Assembly: GCA_043228905.1 (NCBI GenBank)
Contig: JBHGNT010000011.1
Span: 20,336,001 to 20,400,000, forward strand
From: Azolla caroliniana
Taxonomy: Eukaryota > Polypodiophyta
DNA: 64,000 bases
Direction of reading: 5' to 3'
Position numbers and translations under genes: made by a program. Below, piece by piece: positions 51,001 to 63,091 of the stretch. Positions within the stretch are counted from its first letter, which is position 1. Each line of letters begins with the position of its first letter. The notes under the pieces are model-generated. The model saw only the letters and a list, made by a program, of their open reading frames with translations. It was not told the origin of the DNA and did not search any database.

Positions 51001-51193
51001 TCAGATTACCCAATGTCTCTATTCAAATCAAAATGCAAGACACAGCTTACATAGACATCAAACACAATTTTGAGCACTTCCACATGCCATTGAAATCCAA
51101 GTTCTCCAAGGAGTAGAGTATCTCCACAAGCTATGCTGTGGGATGACTTGGGAAAGCTTAGGACATGTTGCATGTTTAAGCATTAAACAGCCC

Positions 51194-51737
51194 CTTAGTC
51201 ATCTCAAGTCATGAATGAGACGCATCAAAATTGACATTATCATGTTGGAGTACATCAACATGGTCAACATGTGAAGGAAATTCTAGCACATTCTTATATC
51301 ATTTTGCACATGCAACTCTAGATCAAATGTACAAGGAAACCCAAACGATGTAAAATCCTCTCATCTGATGGAGATAGCCGAGATTACACATGGGAACACG
51401 GTGTCTCCAGGACCCTTAGATGTTGAGCTATATAGAGGGGACTAGCAAGCCCTTCATCACAGCATCTTAGTCATCTCAAGTCATGAATGAGACGCATCAA
51501 AATTGACATTATCATGTAGGAGTACATCAACGTGGTCAACATGTGAAGGAAATTCTAGCACATTCTTATATCATTTTGCACATGCAACTCTAGATCAAAT
51601 GTACAAGGAAACCCAAACGACGTAAAATCCTCTCATCTGATGGAGATAGCCGAGATTACACATGGGAACACGGTGTCTCCAGGACCCTTAGATGTTGAGC
51701 TATATAGTGGGGACTAGCAAGCCCTTCATCACAGCAT
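51194..51737 (+). repeat. 272-bp tandem duplication
   Basis: 51194-51465 and 51466-51737 are almost identical, with about four substitutions (for example GTTGG/GTAGG, ACATGG/ACGTGG, CGATG/CGACG, AGAGGG/AGTGGG). Both start CTTAGTCATCTCAAGTCATG and end CCCTTCATCACAGCAT. They lie 500 bases downstream of the DRP3 stop codon. I found no coding content in the unit and no known repeat family. Confidence 0.95.
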
Positions 51738-52239
51738 CTTGAGACAATTCCATGCAGCAAGATATTTAATCCATTCACAGCTTTTTATATAAAAATGAAA
51801 AAGAAAGAATGATGATCATTGATCACCCCACTCAATAATGAGATGTACATATGTTAAGAGGCCTCTATATATAAAGGCTTCCTAGAAAAATCATGTAAAA
51901 AGATACTTATTCATTCTAAGCTTTGCTTGTATACATATGAGAAAAGAATGAATAATAATCATCTCATTCAATAATGAGATGTACAAGATTGGGGACATTC
52001 CCTACTTATAAACACTTTCCACGTATTTTATTGTCTACACCATGAACCATAAACCACGCAAGGATCAGAGGATTTTCGATGCATAGGAAAAAACAATTAA
52101 GTGTAAATTGAAGGAAAAGGCCCTCCAACAGCACCACCATGAGCAAGGTAGCTTCCATTTATAAGTGATTGTTGCTCTCCTAAGAAAGACTTTCTGGTCT
52201 TGCTGCTCTTTGTATATGCAGCACTTGGACTCTGTGACC

Positions 52240-55200
52240 CTAACTCATTGAGAATGGTATACTTGAACCTTTATTCAAGTTAAAAGATAATCCACTCTCC
52301 TCCATTATGCTCGTTCGTCCAGACGATACCTCATAGTCCATAGGCATTTCCTCCAATGTCTGCACACAAACGGATAGAAACGTTTGCTTACAATTTACCT
52401 TTTATTCCTGACATATTCTATATTTCCATATCAGAATCATGTCTAAAACGATTCTGTTAACTCTGCAGTTTTCTTACACGTGCTGCTTGCTGAAGGACAT
52501 GGAGCACTTCTTTACATCGTTTTCTTTTCACTGCTACATCCTCCCTCTCTTGCAGCATCTCTTCAAAGAGGTTCTCTCTGCCAAAGGAATATTTTTCACA
52601 AAGAGTTTCAAATTCCACTTTTCAATACATGCAGGTGTATTGATAGTATCCCTCTATATCTAAAATCATTCCTATGTTTATCAGACAGATATGCATCACA
52701 AAAGGCAGTGAAGGACCTGTATAACTTCCTGATAAATACATTGTGAAGTTCACGTTTCGAGTGATTGACCTATAGAGTGAAACAGTTCATCAAACCATAT
52801 TGTTCAAAGTATATGCTTGATATTTTAAAATGTTATGCCAAAATTACCAGAAAGTGCATGATGGCTTTCGGCACCCCATCTTGAATGTTTTTTCTGACAA
52901 TGTCATAATAGGACTTGATCAATAATCGAGTTATAGATATCTCCACAGAATCTTGTTCGGATTGAGCATCAGTTGCCCTTAGCACAGCAGGTGGCTGAAA
53001 CATGTTGATAAGATTGAGAAAAAGAGCAAAAGCAACAGAAAACTTAGGAATTCGTACAGCATATACAGCAACTCATAACCAATGAGAATATGTTGAACCT
53101 CTCAGAACACCATATACCAAGCATATATAATAATGCATAACAAAGGCAAAAGAATTGTACCTCTCTGAGTTGAATTGCTGCAAATGCTGGTTCGAAATTG
53201 GGAATTGGCTCATTGAAATGTTTAGTAATTGTGGCATCCTTCCAATTTGAACGAGCTGACGAAGCTGCTTCGTTACCACTAAAAATTGATGAAATTCCCC
53301 AGTTTCCCCCAGAAGGAACAGCTAATAAAAAATAACCCGAAGAAAATAAATATGCACAGCTAAAAGTTTAACATGATTAAAGTGCAAACGTCTTCAAGGA
53401 TGGCTGAAATTCTAAGTTCTTGAAATAATTTAACACCTGTTAAAGTATCAGGTCGGATATTGGAAGGTTTATTCCCCTGAAAAAGTCCCACAAAATGGAT
53501 AATGAGATTTGAGTGGGGAGAGGATATGTCATTCTAATTCATAGGAATATATAAATATATCTATATCTATATCTATATGCATAGACATATACAAACATGA
53601 TCTGCTGAAGTTGCCTTCCCAAGGATGGCTCTTGACTTTGACACTTTTTCAGAAGCTGCTGGTAAAGAAAGCCTCATTGTTAAAGGATCCCTCAACTCGC
53701 TCGTATCCTGTAGACAAATGATATTTTCAATGACCTATAAATCAATGGGAATAACTCCAAAATCTGCCCAAGTTGTCATTATTTCCCTGAATGCCATTGA
53801 TCAGGTCCCTCTATTTCTAGATTTACAATCTACTTTTCAGTGATTTTTGAGACAGAATGTGTTTGTATCAACATCAATAAGGGAGCAACATAACCTATGA
53901 AAGCAAAAATCCTTACGTACGGGGGGGGGATTTTTAAATGGTAATGCAAAAAAGCTTAGGAAAAAACCAAGCTATTTGCTGAATTTCACTGTTTTGATCT
54001 TTGATGAGTTTGTTTCTCAAGTAGATGAGCATGCCTAGCATCATTGGTGATGCTTCCATCTACATTAGGAGTTCTTCAAAGTCATGACTAATTTCCTCAA
54101 TGCAAAGCATTCGAAGGTGACATTCTTTTGTTTCTGGTAAGTATATTTCCTTTTCACAGCTCAATGTAAAGCGTACTTCCAGTTCCAATGTTTTAACGTG
54201 TGTTACTCACTCCCCCCCTTGGCCATGGTTGTGTTATCTGGATGTGAGCTTGGACATCAGCCAGCCAGCAAGCCTCGGTAATTTTCACAATATTGAGCAT
54301 TAATGTGGCTGCATTAGTACTCAAAACTTTGATCTATGTTGGGTTGTTCTCCATTCCACGTGGAGAGTTTTCAATGTGCCCAAATAAAACATAGACTCGT
54401 GTTACAATGTGGACATAGGCCCCAAGCATTTATTTAGAGCACAGCTCCATCACCCTTGTCATTGACAAAAGAGAGCCATTATCACCTGCACCGAAGGTGC
54501 TTTGTTTTCTTCGGTGATCTCTCCATCTTGGAGTGGCAGATTTTGGAGATTTTTTTAATAAGAAAGTTCCAGTCTTATCTAAGTTCAGAATCTTAATTGC
54601 TTAGATAGCTAGATTCTTTAGTACCCTATACTTGATTACATTTAGTTGTGTTTGTTGATCTCAAAGACGAGCAGCATTTTAAAATGTAGTCTCTTGTTCA
54701 ATCTTAGAGGTGATTCTAGCCTCTTCAAAGACATTAAGATAGATATTTCTTTCATTTCCTCAATGTGCATCATCCAAAAAAATTCTCTTCTTTTCCTATA
54801 TCTTTGCCCTTGGGGTTCTGCAGAAAGCCTGCTTGCAATCTACAATAGTTGTCCTTTCAGCAAACTATCCCCGATTACAATCTGTCGACAAAAACAAGAT
54901 CAAAAGTGTTGTGCTTAGGTTGAGAACAATTTTCCCCACAGCTCTCTGTTGTGTTTTTCAGCTCATTCACAGAGTTAATGTACATCAATGCTGCTAGATT
55001 TTTGGCTTTTCAAGTTCCCAGCCTAATAGTGTGATAGTTGACCTGATTTCTATTGCCTTTTTTGTACAGCATCGTGATCAGATTATCTTGCCAAATTCCA
55101 ATCTAAACAAATATTGTGCTATAGTAATGCACGCATCCCCTCTTTGTTCACTGGGTTCCTTCACATTAGTTAACTATCTGCAACCTTCCATTTTGAAGTT

Positions 55201-58200
55201 TTTCACACTTTCTGGTACAACCTTACATTCAAAAACTTCACTCAGTTCGGTTCAGCTTGAGTCTTGCCAAACCATTCTGGGCCAAACAGGTTCCCAAACC
55301 GGTTTAGGCTTAACCGGTTTAGGGATCAGTTCGCTCTGCTTCAGTTCAGGTTAGAAAACCTTTTTAATGCTTAACCGGTTTGGCTTGAACAAGGCCAAAT
55401 CGGTTAAGGCTTAACCAAACTGTTGCCGATTCCTAAAAGAACAGGGTGATGAGGGAGAGGTTCAGATGGGCATGGTCTACATGGATCAAGAATTGTCGTT
55501 GTCCAATCTATTGCAACACCTTCTGAATGTTGTGATCAAGATTCTATTTGGGTAGCCCTTGATTGACTTCCAGCAGGGGAGGTTGTGAAGACCAAGTTGT
55601 TACTGAAGGATTATCCAAGAGTCATGAAGTTGCTGATATTATCCAACCCAGATTTTATCAATAAAAAGCATTTAAAACCTCAATCTTCTATGAAAGGTCT
55701 ACTTTATTATTTCCAGCAAATTAGGGTAGTTTCAATCAAATAACGCTTTTGTTCTTTGTTCATGTAGCTTTATGGCCATATTGTTCTTCAATAACTGCCT
55801 TCTATGTATCTGGATCATAGTACGTAATATACTCAAATGCATTGGCAGACTTTTTTCATACGAATGCGTATGCTATCAAAACATTCTTATGTTTTTTTTT
55901 ACACTTTTTACCTTAACCTTCTTACCTTAAAAAATAAACTACCTCATAATAAATAATGAATACAAAAGTATGGTATTTACCATACTTTAAGGGTGTTTAC
56001 CATACTCGAACGATTGAAACATTCTCAAATGTGAATGCACATATGGTACGTATGGTTCATACTATGATCTGGATTTCTTGCAACAATCACAAACATAGTT
56101 GGTCTTCCATTTCCGTCTTGTCAAGTGGCCAAAGAATTGTGTGACGGAGAATGTTATCTCCCCCTTATTTTAAAGATAACAATACAATGAAAAACAAAGT
56201 GTTCTTCTGATTCCACATCCCAATGGCACAATTAGCAGGTCTGTTCCTCAGCTTTTCATGGATATCTGCACATTCAATTTCTAACTGACATAAAGTATTA
56301 CATTACCTTGCAGGGTGGCTTAAGACTCTGGTAAGAGGGAATGTCATCTCTCTGTACATCATAATAATTATACAATGGCAAACATATGATTCTGTTGATT
56401 CCGCATCCCAAAGGCATGATTTCTGGAGCCCTTCCTCCATCGTTTTGTAGGCATATCTGTCTCAATCTCTAACTGATGTGAAAAACGTCCTATGCTGCCC
56501 TTTCATATGTCTGGCCTAATAATAAATACAGCATACAACAGTATGGATATGGACTAATTGTGAGGTATCTTCCTACAAGCATCATTGTGGGGCTGTTCCA
56601 TGGTCTTTAATTATCAAATTATATCAGTTCAGCACTTGATTCTTTTCCATTTTGTTGGTATACATGTTGATAATCCATGTAACCATCCCTGAATTTCAAT
56701 GTACCAATACTATCTCCATGTTATGCCAGTTGTTTTAAAGAGTTTAATGCGAATCTCAAGTATATTTTGCTTGGGCGATCCCAAACCTGGTGGATGCAAA
56801 TCATTCAACTGAAAATTGCCTGTCACTATTGGGGCTGATTCTATTTCAGTCTGAATTATATCATGTGGTAATGATGCTTGCTTCTCATCACACATGCAAT
56901 CTTCAAAACTAAAGGTCTCTCTACTTGTCTACAGCCTCTTGAAGGCTTGGTCTCAAAATGTCCACCCCATAGAGAAGAGTTGGTGTTTTAGTGTATTGAA
57001 CCACCAGATTTGTGATACTTGGAACTATATGCACATTCATTGTCTCCAAGTGAACAGAGGGCTGCATAACCATGAGAAAGTCAAGCACAGACAGCCTCTC
57101 ACAAAGAGAATCAGACCTCTGTCAAAGTTTTGACACTGATTCATACAATGCATAGATCCCCCATTGCATGTGCATCAGTACTCTGGGAACTCTAGTCATT
57201 GCATGAGCTGAGAACATAACACAATGTCAAAGGTCTTCAAGAAATCCATGAAGCACCATAAAAATTCTCCTCCTATGGTGTTTTCTTCCTCGATATGGAC
57301 TTGAAGGGTCATTACGTGATCCAATGTACAGAATCACTGTTCGATATCAATTCTCTCTGCCCAGTTTCTCATTGAGAAAGGTAGAAAAGGAGAAAAATGA
57401 AATGAAATATGAGGTTATATTAACATCTTTCACAATTCCTGATTTTCTTTTAGTTTTGGCTTTAAATTTATCAGTTACAAGGCAAGTTAGCAAGTTTTCA
57501 GATGTTTTCAAACATATCTCTGCAGTGTATTCCTGTACAACTGCTTTTGTATGACATCACCATACTTCACAATCATACAGTGTAGGGAGACAAGACAACC
57601 TTGACATTGTCAAAAGGCCAGAGTGGCCTATGAGTCTGAAAGTTGCAGTCACATGAATCTTACAGAATATTTAGTAGAACAACAAAATTTCAAGATGTCT
57701 GGCCAAAGGCATTTGGGAAATAATAAAGACTAGGGGATATCTGGGGAAACAAAGAAGAGCATTGGAGGTATTTGTAATCTTCCACTAAATTGTTAAATAG
57801 TTCACATACACAAAGAAAATCGAACCTTAATAGGTGTGGACATCCTGGTAGTTCGATGTTGCTCAAGAGCCAGCTCGACAGCTTTGCTGCCACCAATAAA
57901 TGATGGATGAGAAGTATTGATGTAGTCCATCTGGCATAATATATTAAAACTGTGTTAAAAACATCAGTAATGGAAGAAAAACACATAAACACAGCATATC
58001 TCTTCAATACCCAAACATTGCACCTCCATTTCAATTAGGTGGCAAATCATTGTTTCTGCAGGTATTAGTCCTTCTCGCAAGAAGCTACTAACAACCTCCT
58101 CAACTCGTTTACGCAAGACAGGGAATCTCTGTAATTCATAAGACTCGCATCGATGGGAAACCTGTGCAAAATAGAAAATATTAAATTCATCTAATTAATG

Positions 58201-61200
58201 TTAACAGCATGCTCTCAAAATCAGCACACATGTCAGATTATTACGCAGTATAATCCTAGCTCATCAAATCATAACACAAATTCTGACTTTTAACAAAAAA
58301 ACCATAAACAAAAATCTAAAAAGCTACCTTGACAAGCTCATCATATATAAAACGTGCACACTGCAGACTCGGATCAAGCAATCGAGCAATTTGTCGGCGA
58401 ACTAAGACTTCAAAAGGTACCTATCATGTTAAATAAGTCATGAAAATTCTTCGTATAGGAGTCATCCATCATCAGATACCAGTAGGAATACCGATTGTAG
58501 ATTTTAAACTTCTAAACAGAGAAATGAAAACAAAGAAGCAAGAATAATAAGATAAATTTGACATATAAATAGAACAGCCTCAAAACACAGTTCAAAGCTA
58601 TTGACGGGTTGAAAAAACCAAAATAATATGCGTATGAAATCGCATCCTAGTTAGCCAGATTATTTATAATTTGGAAATTCTGATCAATGTATGGATATCC
58701 ATATGAATGTGAATAGACTAGCAAATCACAAGGTACTGAATAAAAAGGATATTCTCTAAATAAATAATAATTCCATTCAAATATAACTGTCAGCCAGCCA
58801 ATAATTAGACCTCTCAAACAATAGATAGAATCATAGTTCCTAATATTCGCGTACGTCCAATTTACTGGACGTACGCGAACGTTTGCAAACGTACGCGTAT
58901 GATACGCGATATATTTGGCTTCTTCTTTTTTTGCCCTTTTTTGGGGGTTTTTAAATTTTTGATATTCATAATTCTTTGTGAATAGAAGAGACGTCTGACA
59001 CACACACACTCTCTCTCTCTCTCACACGAGAACTGACAGATCTTCTCTCTCTACAAAATCTAGATCTCTAATATACATATTACACACTCCCTCACACACA
59101 CAAAATCCATAGCTCCTCTCTCTCTCTCTCTAGAGTCTAGATATACACTCAACCACTGTCTCCTCACACATGCAAAACAGGGTTTCTCTCTCTCTCTCCC
59201 TCACACACACACACTATGTACACCATATACACCATATGTATATATCTATGTACCGTCTATGGATTTCAATCATACTTGGAGCCTTTTCACGTATGAGTAT
59301 GATACGAATATTGGCGTTTGAGTATGACACGAATGGGACGTATGGCTAGAACTATGGATAGAATAGAATAGTGAATCGATCATTATATCAAAAGCTGATA
59401 TGATATGCGTTACAATGGATACATCTATAACTACAAAATAACATATTGAATTTTATGAGTTTGAAGGAGCAAATAGAAACCCAGAAAATGAAAGAAAAAT
59501 AAATTTATTGAGTTCAGTTTCGAATGTAAGCTCAAGCATTGACATCATTGATGCTAAAGAGTAGATTCGGGCTAATATCAAATATCAAATAAGCAAGATT
59601 TCTATGGTTTGGGCATTATGCCAGACACTCAAAACATAAAAATGAAAATAAGACAAATAAAATGTATTTTCTTGTCTCAACAATAATGGAAATGTTATAG
59701 ATACATATCAATTAACCAGTAGAATAAATACTTCTCAACCCACCTCTGGAACAAAAATTGTGTTCTTTGCTCCAGTGGCATTTTGAATAGCTGTTTTTAT
59801 ATCTTCATCTGTCAACTCAGCGCAGGGATCAACGTCCTAGCAACAGCAAAAAATGTAAACCCTAAGCAAAAAATGAAGATGACTAGTCCTAATCAAAGGA
59901 TACAAAGTATCCACATTAGCTTCAATCACATGCACATCTGTATCTTAATCCCCTTTACTTACATCAAGAATTTTAACAAAAATGTTCTGGAATATATAGT
60001 GAAGACGAGCACCACCCGACAACTCTGATGATGACATCTCTTCATTTTTACCATCAATAATTGATGCAAATCCTGTTTATAAAATGGTATGTTAAAAATC
60101 TCTTTGGATTGCTTCACCGTATACAAGTTTATTTATAACTTGTGCTATTGGCATCATACCTTCAGAATATCGTGTAATGATATTAAGCAGCAATACATTT
60201 TGACCTGACTGGCCATAAGAAGAAGAAATTTGATAATTAGGACTAAATGATTTTCAAGTATCTCATAGACGTATGATGTGTCCTTTCTTTGCATTTGGGG
60301 AGGAAATATAAATTGCAGAAGCAATTACTTACTTTTGAATCTGTACCTTGACCATAACTAGCCAACTCTTTTGAAAGGGTAACCATCTGTGTATTGATAC
60401 GGGCTTTCATATCAGGAAGGACTGTCTTGATATGTTGCACAAGGATCTACAACGCATGAAGACAATGTTACAAAACCCTTGGCTACTGGCCAACATTAGA
60501 ACAAACATAAATAAAATAGCACAATTTCACAAGCCTACAGTGTTCAATTTCTTTGCTAGCTGAGGAATACCACAACGATCAGCTAGACTGTGATAAACCT
60601 GGAAACATAGCATAAATCAGGAAGACATTCAATGGATATGGAAATGGCAAAACTGAACACGACAACTCACTGGGAAGGAGCGGAAGAAGTTCTTCTCATA
60701 TACAAGTGCATCACAAATACTTTTGTTTCTGACAATATCCTGTTATTGTACACAAATCAGTTAAGGAATTAAATGTGATGTTGCGTTAGATTGACCTCTA
60801 TGTTCAACAATAAAAGCTTCAAGAAAACTTTGTCTCATCTACTTTCTATTTATGGAAATGTCTGTACTCTATGATGAATCAAAAAACACCAACATCAAGT
60901 ACAGAGATAGTACACAAAGATAATCACAAGTGCACTATTGAAACAATAAAACTGTTTCATGCATAATACAAAAAACAAGGGAAAATATGAAAATATGAAA
61001 ATATGAAAAACACTCCTCAGATTTTGAATAGTAATAAAAGTAAGAACACAAACTTCAGGTTCACTAGTATGTGGGAAATGTCTAAGACATAATGAGCGTT
61101 CCAGAGTTCTTATTAATGAGTTAATCTAGACAACTTCTTGAACTATGTTGTAAAAATTTCATCCAATTCCAGGTACCAATTAAAGTATTCAGCATCTGGC

Positions 61201-63091
61201 CAAAAGCCTGTGCTTCTGATATTCTTGTAAATGGAGGACTGAATGCCCACAATTGAAAATTGCAAAACATACAGCTTACTGCTTCATTTGACTTCTAAAA
61301 AAATAATTGACTTTATATTCATTCATATGTACATGCTAACATGAAATATTGATTCAATTTCCATGAAGACAGAGAAAATATTCAGCAAGATTTACCTCTT
61401 GACTGCGATTCACAACTCCAATATAACCCAAACGAAGGGGAATAACGTTCCCCAGAAGAAAGTTACGAGCATCAGTGCCCCTGTCCATGATATCCAACTG
61501 CATGAAAATTAAGAAATAATGAGAACAGCCAAATTGTGAAAGCTCCAAAAGAGACTTACATCCAGTGAAGTGGAGATTTTAAACCTTGGTTATTACGCCA
61601 ATTGTACGTGATCCTAGCAAATGAAGTTTCCAATTAAGTAAGAAATGAGCTCATAAATAAAATTAGAACAGTACCAAGAGTGAATACATAATTTATTTAA
61701 AGAGACAAAATCCTATTTAAAAGAACTGAGAGACTAAATAGAATATGGAAAGAAGAAGAAAACAATTGAATTTAAGAAAAACATTGAAAACCCTTGTTTG
61801 TTTCTTTATTTCTCTAAATACCCTTGATGAACACTCTTTTGAATTTTTATATTGCCAAATCATAGCATACCCTTTTCCTCAATTAAATGTGCCAATTATT
61901 AGGGTCCATTTTATATCCCTTTTGCTCTCTTTTGGGAGATTGACCAAAGAGATTTGAAGAAACAAAGAAAAACTGAAGCATATTCCAGAGTATGTTCATT
62001 ATTTCATTACCATCTGGATCAGCCATTCTTGCCATTTGAAGGGCATCTGAATTCGCCAAATCTGCATTGGCAGGAGATACTGCTAAAATGATGCAAGTCT
62101 CGTGTTTGATGTAGGAAAGAATCATAGCCCTTACTCGAGACTCTATATCAGTAGGTTGATCACCTACTGGAACCTTAGTAATACCAGGTAAATCTACTAA
62201 CGTTATAGTTAATACATGCGGAGAGAAGATTTTCAGCCGAATTTGCTTGTCTGATATGCCTTTATTGGATCCTAGTTCCCTCTCAGTCTCTGCCTGCAAG
62301 GCAAAAGAAGTTTGTAACATAAACAAAGGCAATAGCAAGTGCTTTTTCATTCTCTTAAAGTTCAAAGAAAAGCAACCATGCAATCTTAGAATAAAATCAG
62401 AAAACAAGAAATAGCGAAATACCCCTGAGTTTTGTTTATTGCCCTAAATACCCCTAAGTTTTCATTATTTCCCCATTACAAATGCTATTTACGCAATGAT
62501 ATGGTCAATACATCCCCTTCTTCTCTTTCCCATGGGTTGACCAAGGTATTTGGGGGAACAACAAAAAATAGGTGCATTTAGTGGGGGGAAATCCTGGTAT
62601 TTCAGATTTTTTCCCAATTAAGAATTTCTACATCAATAGAAAAACCTCAACAAAGTAAGACAAAAAGAAAAAGAAACCTGAATTTCCTTGCGGATTAACG
62701 AAAAGTCTGTAAAGCGCTTTCCAGGAGTGTGTAAGAATTCACCCCATTCTTCGACCTCTGACTTTTCATCTTGACGTTGAGGTAGCTGAATCAATTGCAA
62801 TACAAGAGGTCTACGTGTGCATATATCCGTTCCTCGAGGCAAGAAATCACGACCCACAAGGGCTTCTAAAACACTAGATTTTCCACTACTCTGGCTTCCA
62901 ACTACTGCCACTTGAGGAAGATCGATAGTGGATGCACTCCCAAGCTGTGCAAAAATGTCTTGTAACTTGTTCACTAAGGGAATAACGGACTGACCAATTG
63001 AAACACTAGGAGTATTTCTGGAAATAGACCCAATGGGATCTGCATTCTGGAAGATCGTCTGGCTTATTTCACTTTCTTCATAGTCTTCCAT
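52240..63091 (-). CDS. DRP3: Dynamin-related GTPase, DRP3 type
   Basis: Twenty GT-AG exons on the minus strand: 63091-62678, 62293-62011, 61613-61585, 61497-61396, 60739-60671, 60598-60539, 60446-60333, 60208-60160, 60072-59963, 59836-59744, 58420-58328, 58161-58024, 57930-57826, 53707-53597, 53476-53437, 53321-53161, 52994-52848, 52769-52717, 52577-52478, 52359-52240. All phases close to 796 residues, near the DRP3 norm of about 800. GTPase motifs: G1 GSQSSGKS (65-72), [10 protein letters not shown]3 DLPG (172-175), G4 TKLD (241-244). The middle domain has [20 protein letters not shown]; the GED has [17 protein letters not shown] and [10 protein letters not shown]. There is no PH or proline-rich domain. 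DRP3 GTPases drive mitochondrial and peroxisomal fission. The C-terminal tail after QQAAR is short and unlike the family's usual end. DRP3A versus DRP3B was not resolved. Confidence 0.96.
53708..57825 (-). other. 4.1-kb intron 13 of the DRP3 gene
   Basis: This is the longest intron of the gene. It separates the middle-domain end ([13 protein letters not shown]...TPIK) from the variable linker (DTSELRDPL...). Joining the flanking exons keeps phase 0 and matches family spacing, so no coding exon is missing. It contains the MITE at 55816-56066 and a patch of AACCGGTTT/TTAACCGGTTT words at 55290-55400. The remaining sequence was not identified. Confidence 0.75.
55816..56066. mobile_element. hAT-like MITE, copy 2, in DRP3 intron 13
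   Basis: A 251-bp element starting CATAGTA and ending TACTATG. It is flanked by perfect 8-bp target duplications ATCTGGAT (55808-55815 and 56067-56074). The inside is AT-rich and contains GGTATTTACC, TTTTACACTTTTTACCTTA and AATAAATAATGAATAC, all shared with the copy at 13100-13412. No coding capacity. Confidence 0.88.
58832..59356. mobile_element. hAT-like non-autonomous element in DRP3 intron 10
   Basis: A 525-bp element starting CATAGTTC and ending GAACTATG, flanked by perfect 8-bp target duplications GATAGAAT (58824-58831 and 59357-59364). Just inside the left end lie dense inverted motifs. CGCGTACGTCCA and TGGACGTACGCG form a hairpin with a 6-base loop, and ACGTTTGCAAACGT is a palindrome. 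Subterminal motif clusters are typical of hAT transposons. The middle is CT- and CA-rich microsatellite, and the right end repeats GAGTATGATACGAAT. No coding capacity. Confidence 0.85.
61789..61970. mobile_element. Small inverted-repeat element in DRP3 intron 2
   Basis: The left part reads CTTTATTTCTCTAAATACCC and the right part GGGAGATTGACCAAAGAGATT. These match, in order and spacing, the parts of the element at 62417-62602, so the two look like diverged copies of one MITE-like family. Exact ends were not determined. Confidence 0.5.
62417..62602. mobile_element. Small inverted-repeat element in DRP3 intron 1
   Basis: AAATACCCCTGAGTTTTGTT opens the element, and GGTATTTGGGGGAACAACAA with a final GGTATTT closes it. 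The arms are inverted relative to each other. Intron 1 is only 384 bases, so the element makes up about half of it. No clear target duplication was seen. Confidence 0.5.

Larger units (their letters stand above)
49879..51193. other. Upstream region of the TM9SF gene and adjoining non-coding DNA
   Basis: The TM9SF 5' UTR and promoter lie at the left edge, on the minus strand. The rest is AT-rich and has no gene. It contains an ATGT microsatellite and SINE-like pieces, listed separately. Confidence 0.5.

Noticed and set aside
56710-56895. Minus-strand segment ([20 protein letters not shown]) in DRP3 intron 13, considered as an extra exon
   Set aside because: The flanking exons already join in phase 0 with family-like spacing. 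The donor is plausible but no clear acceptor or homologous segment supports it.
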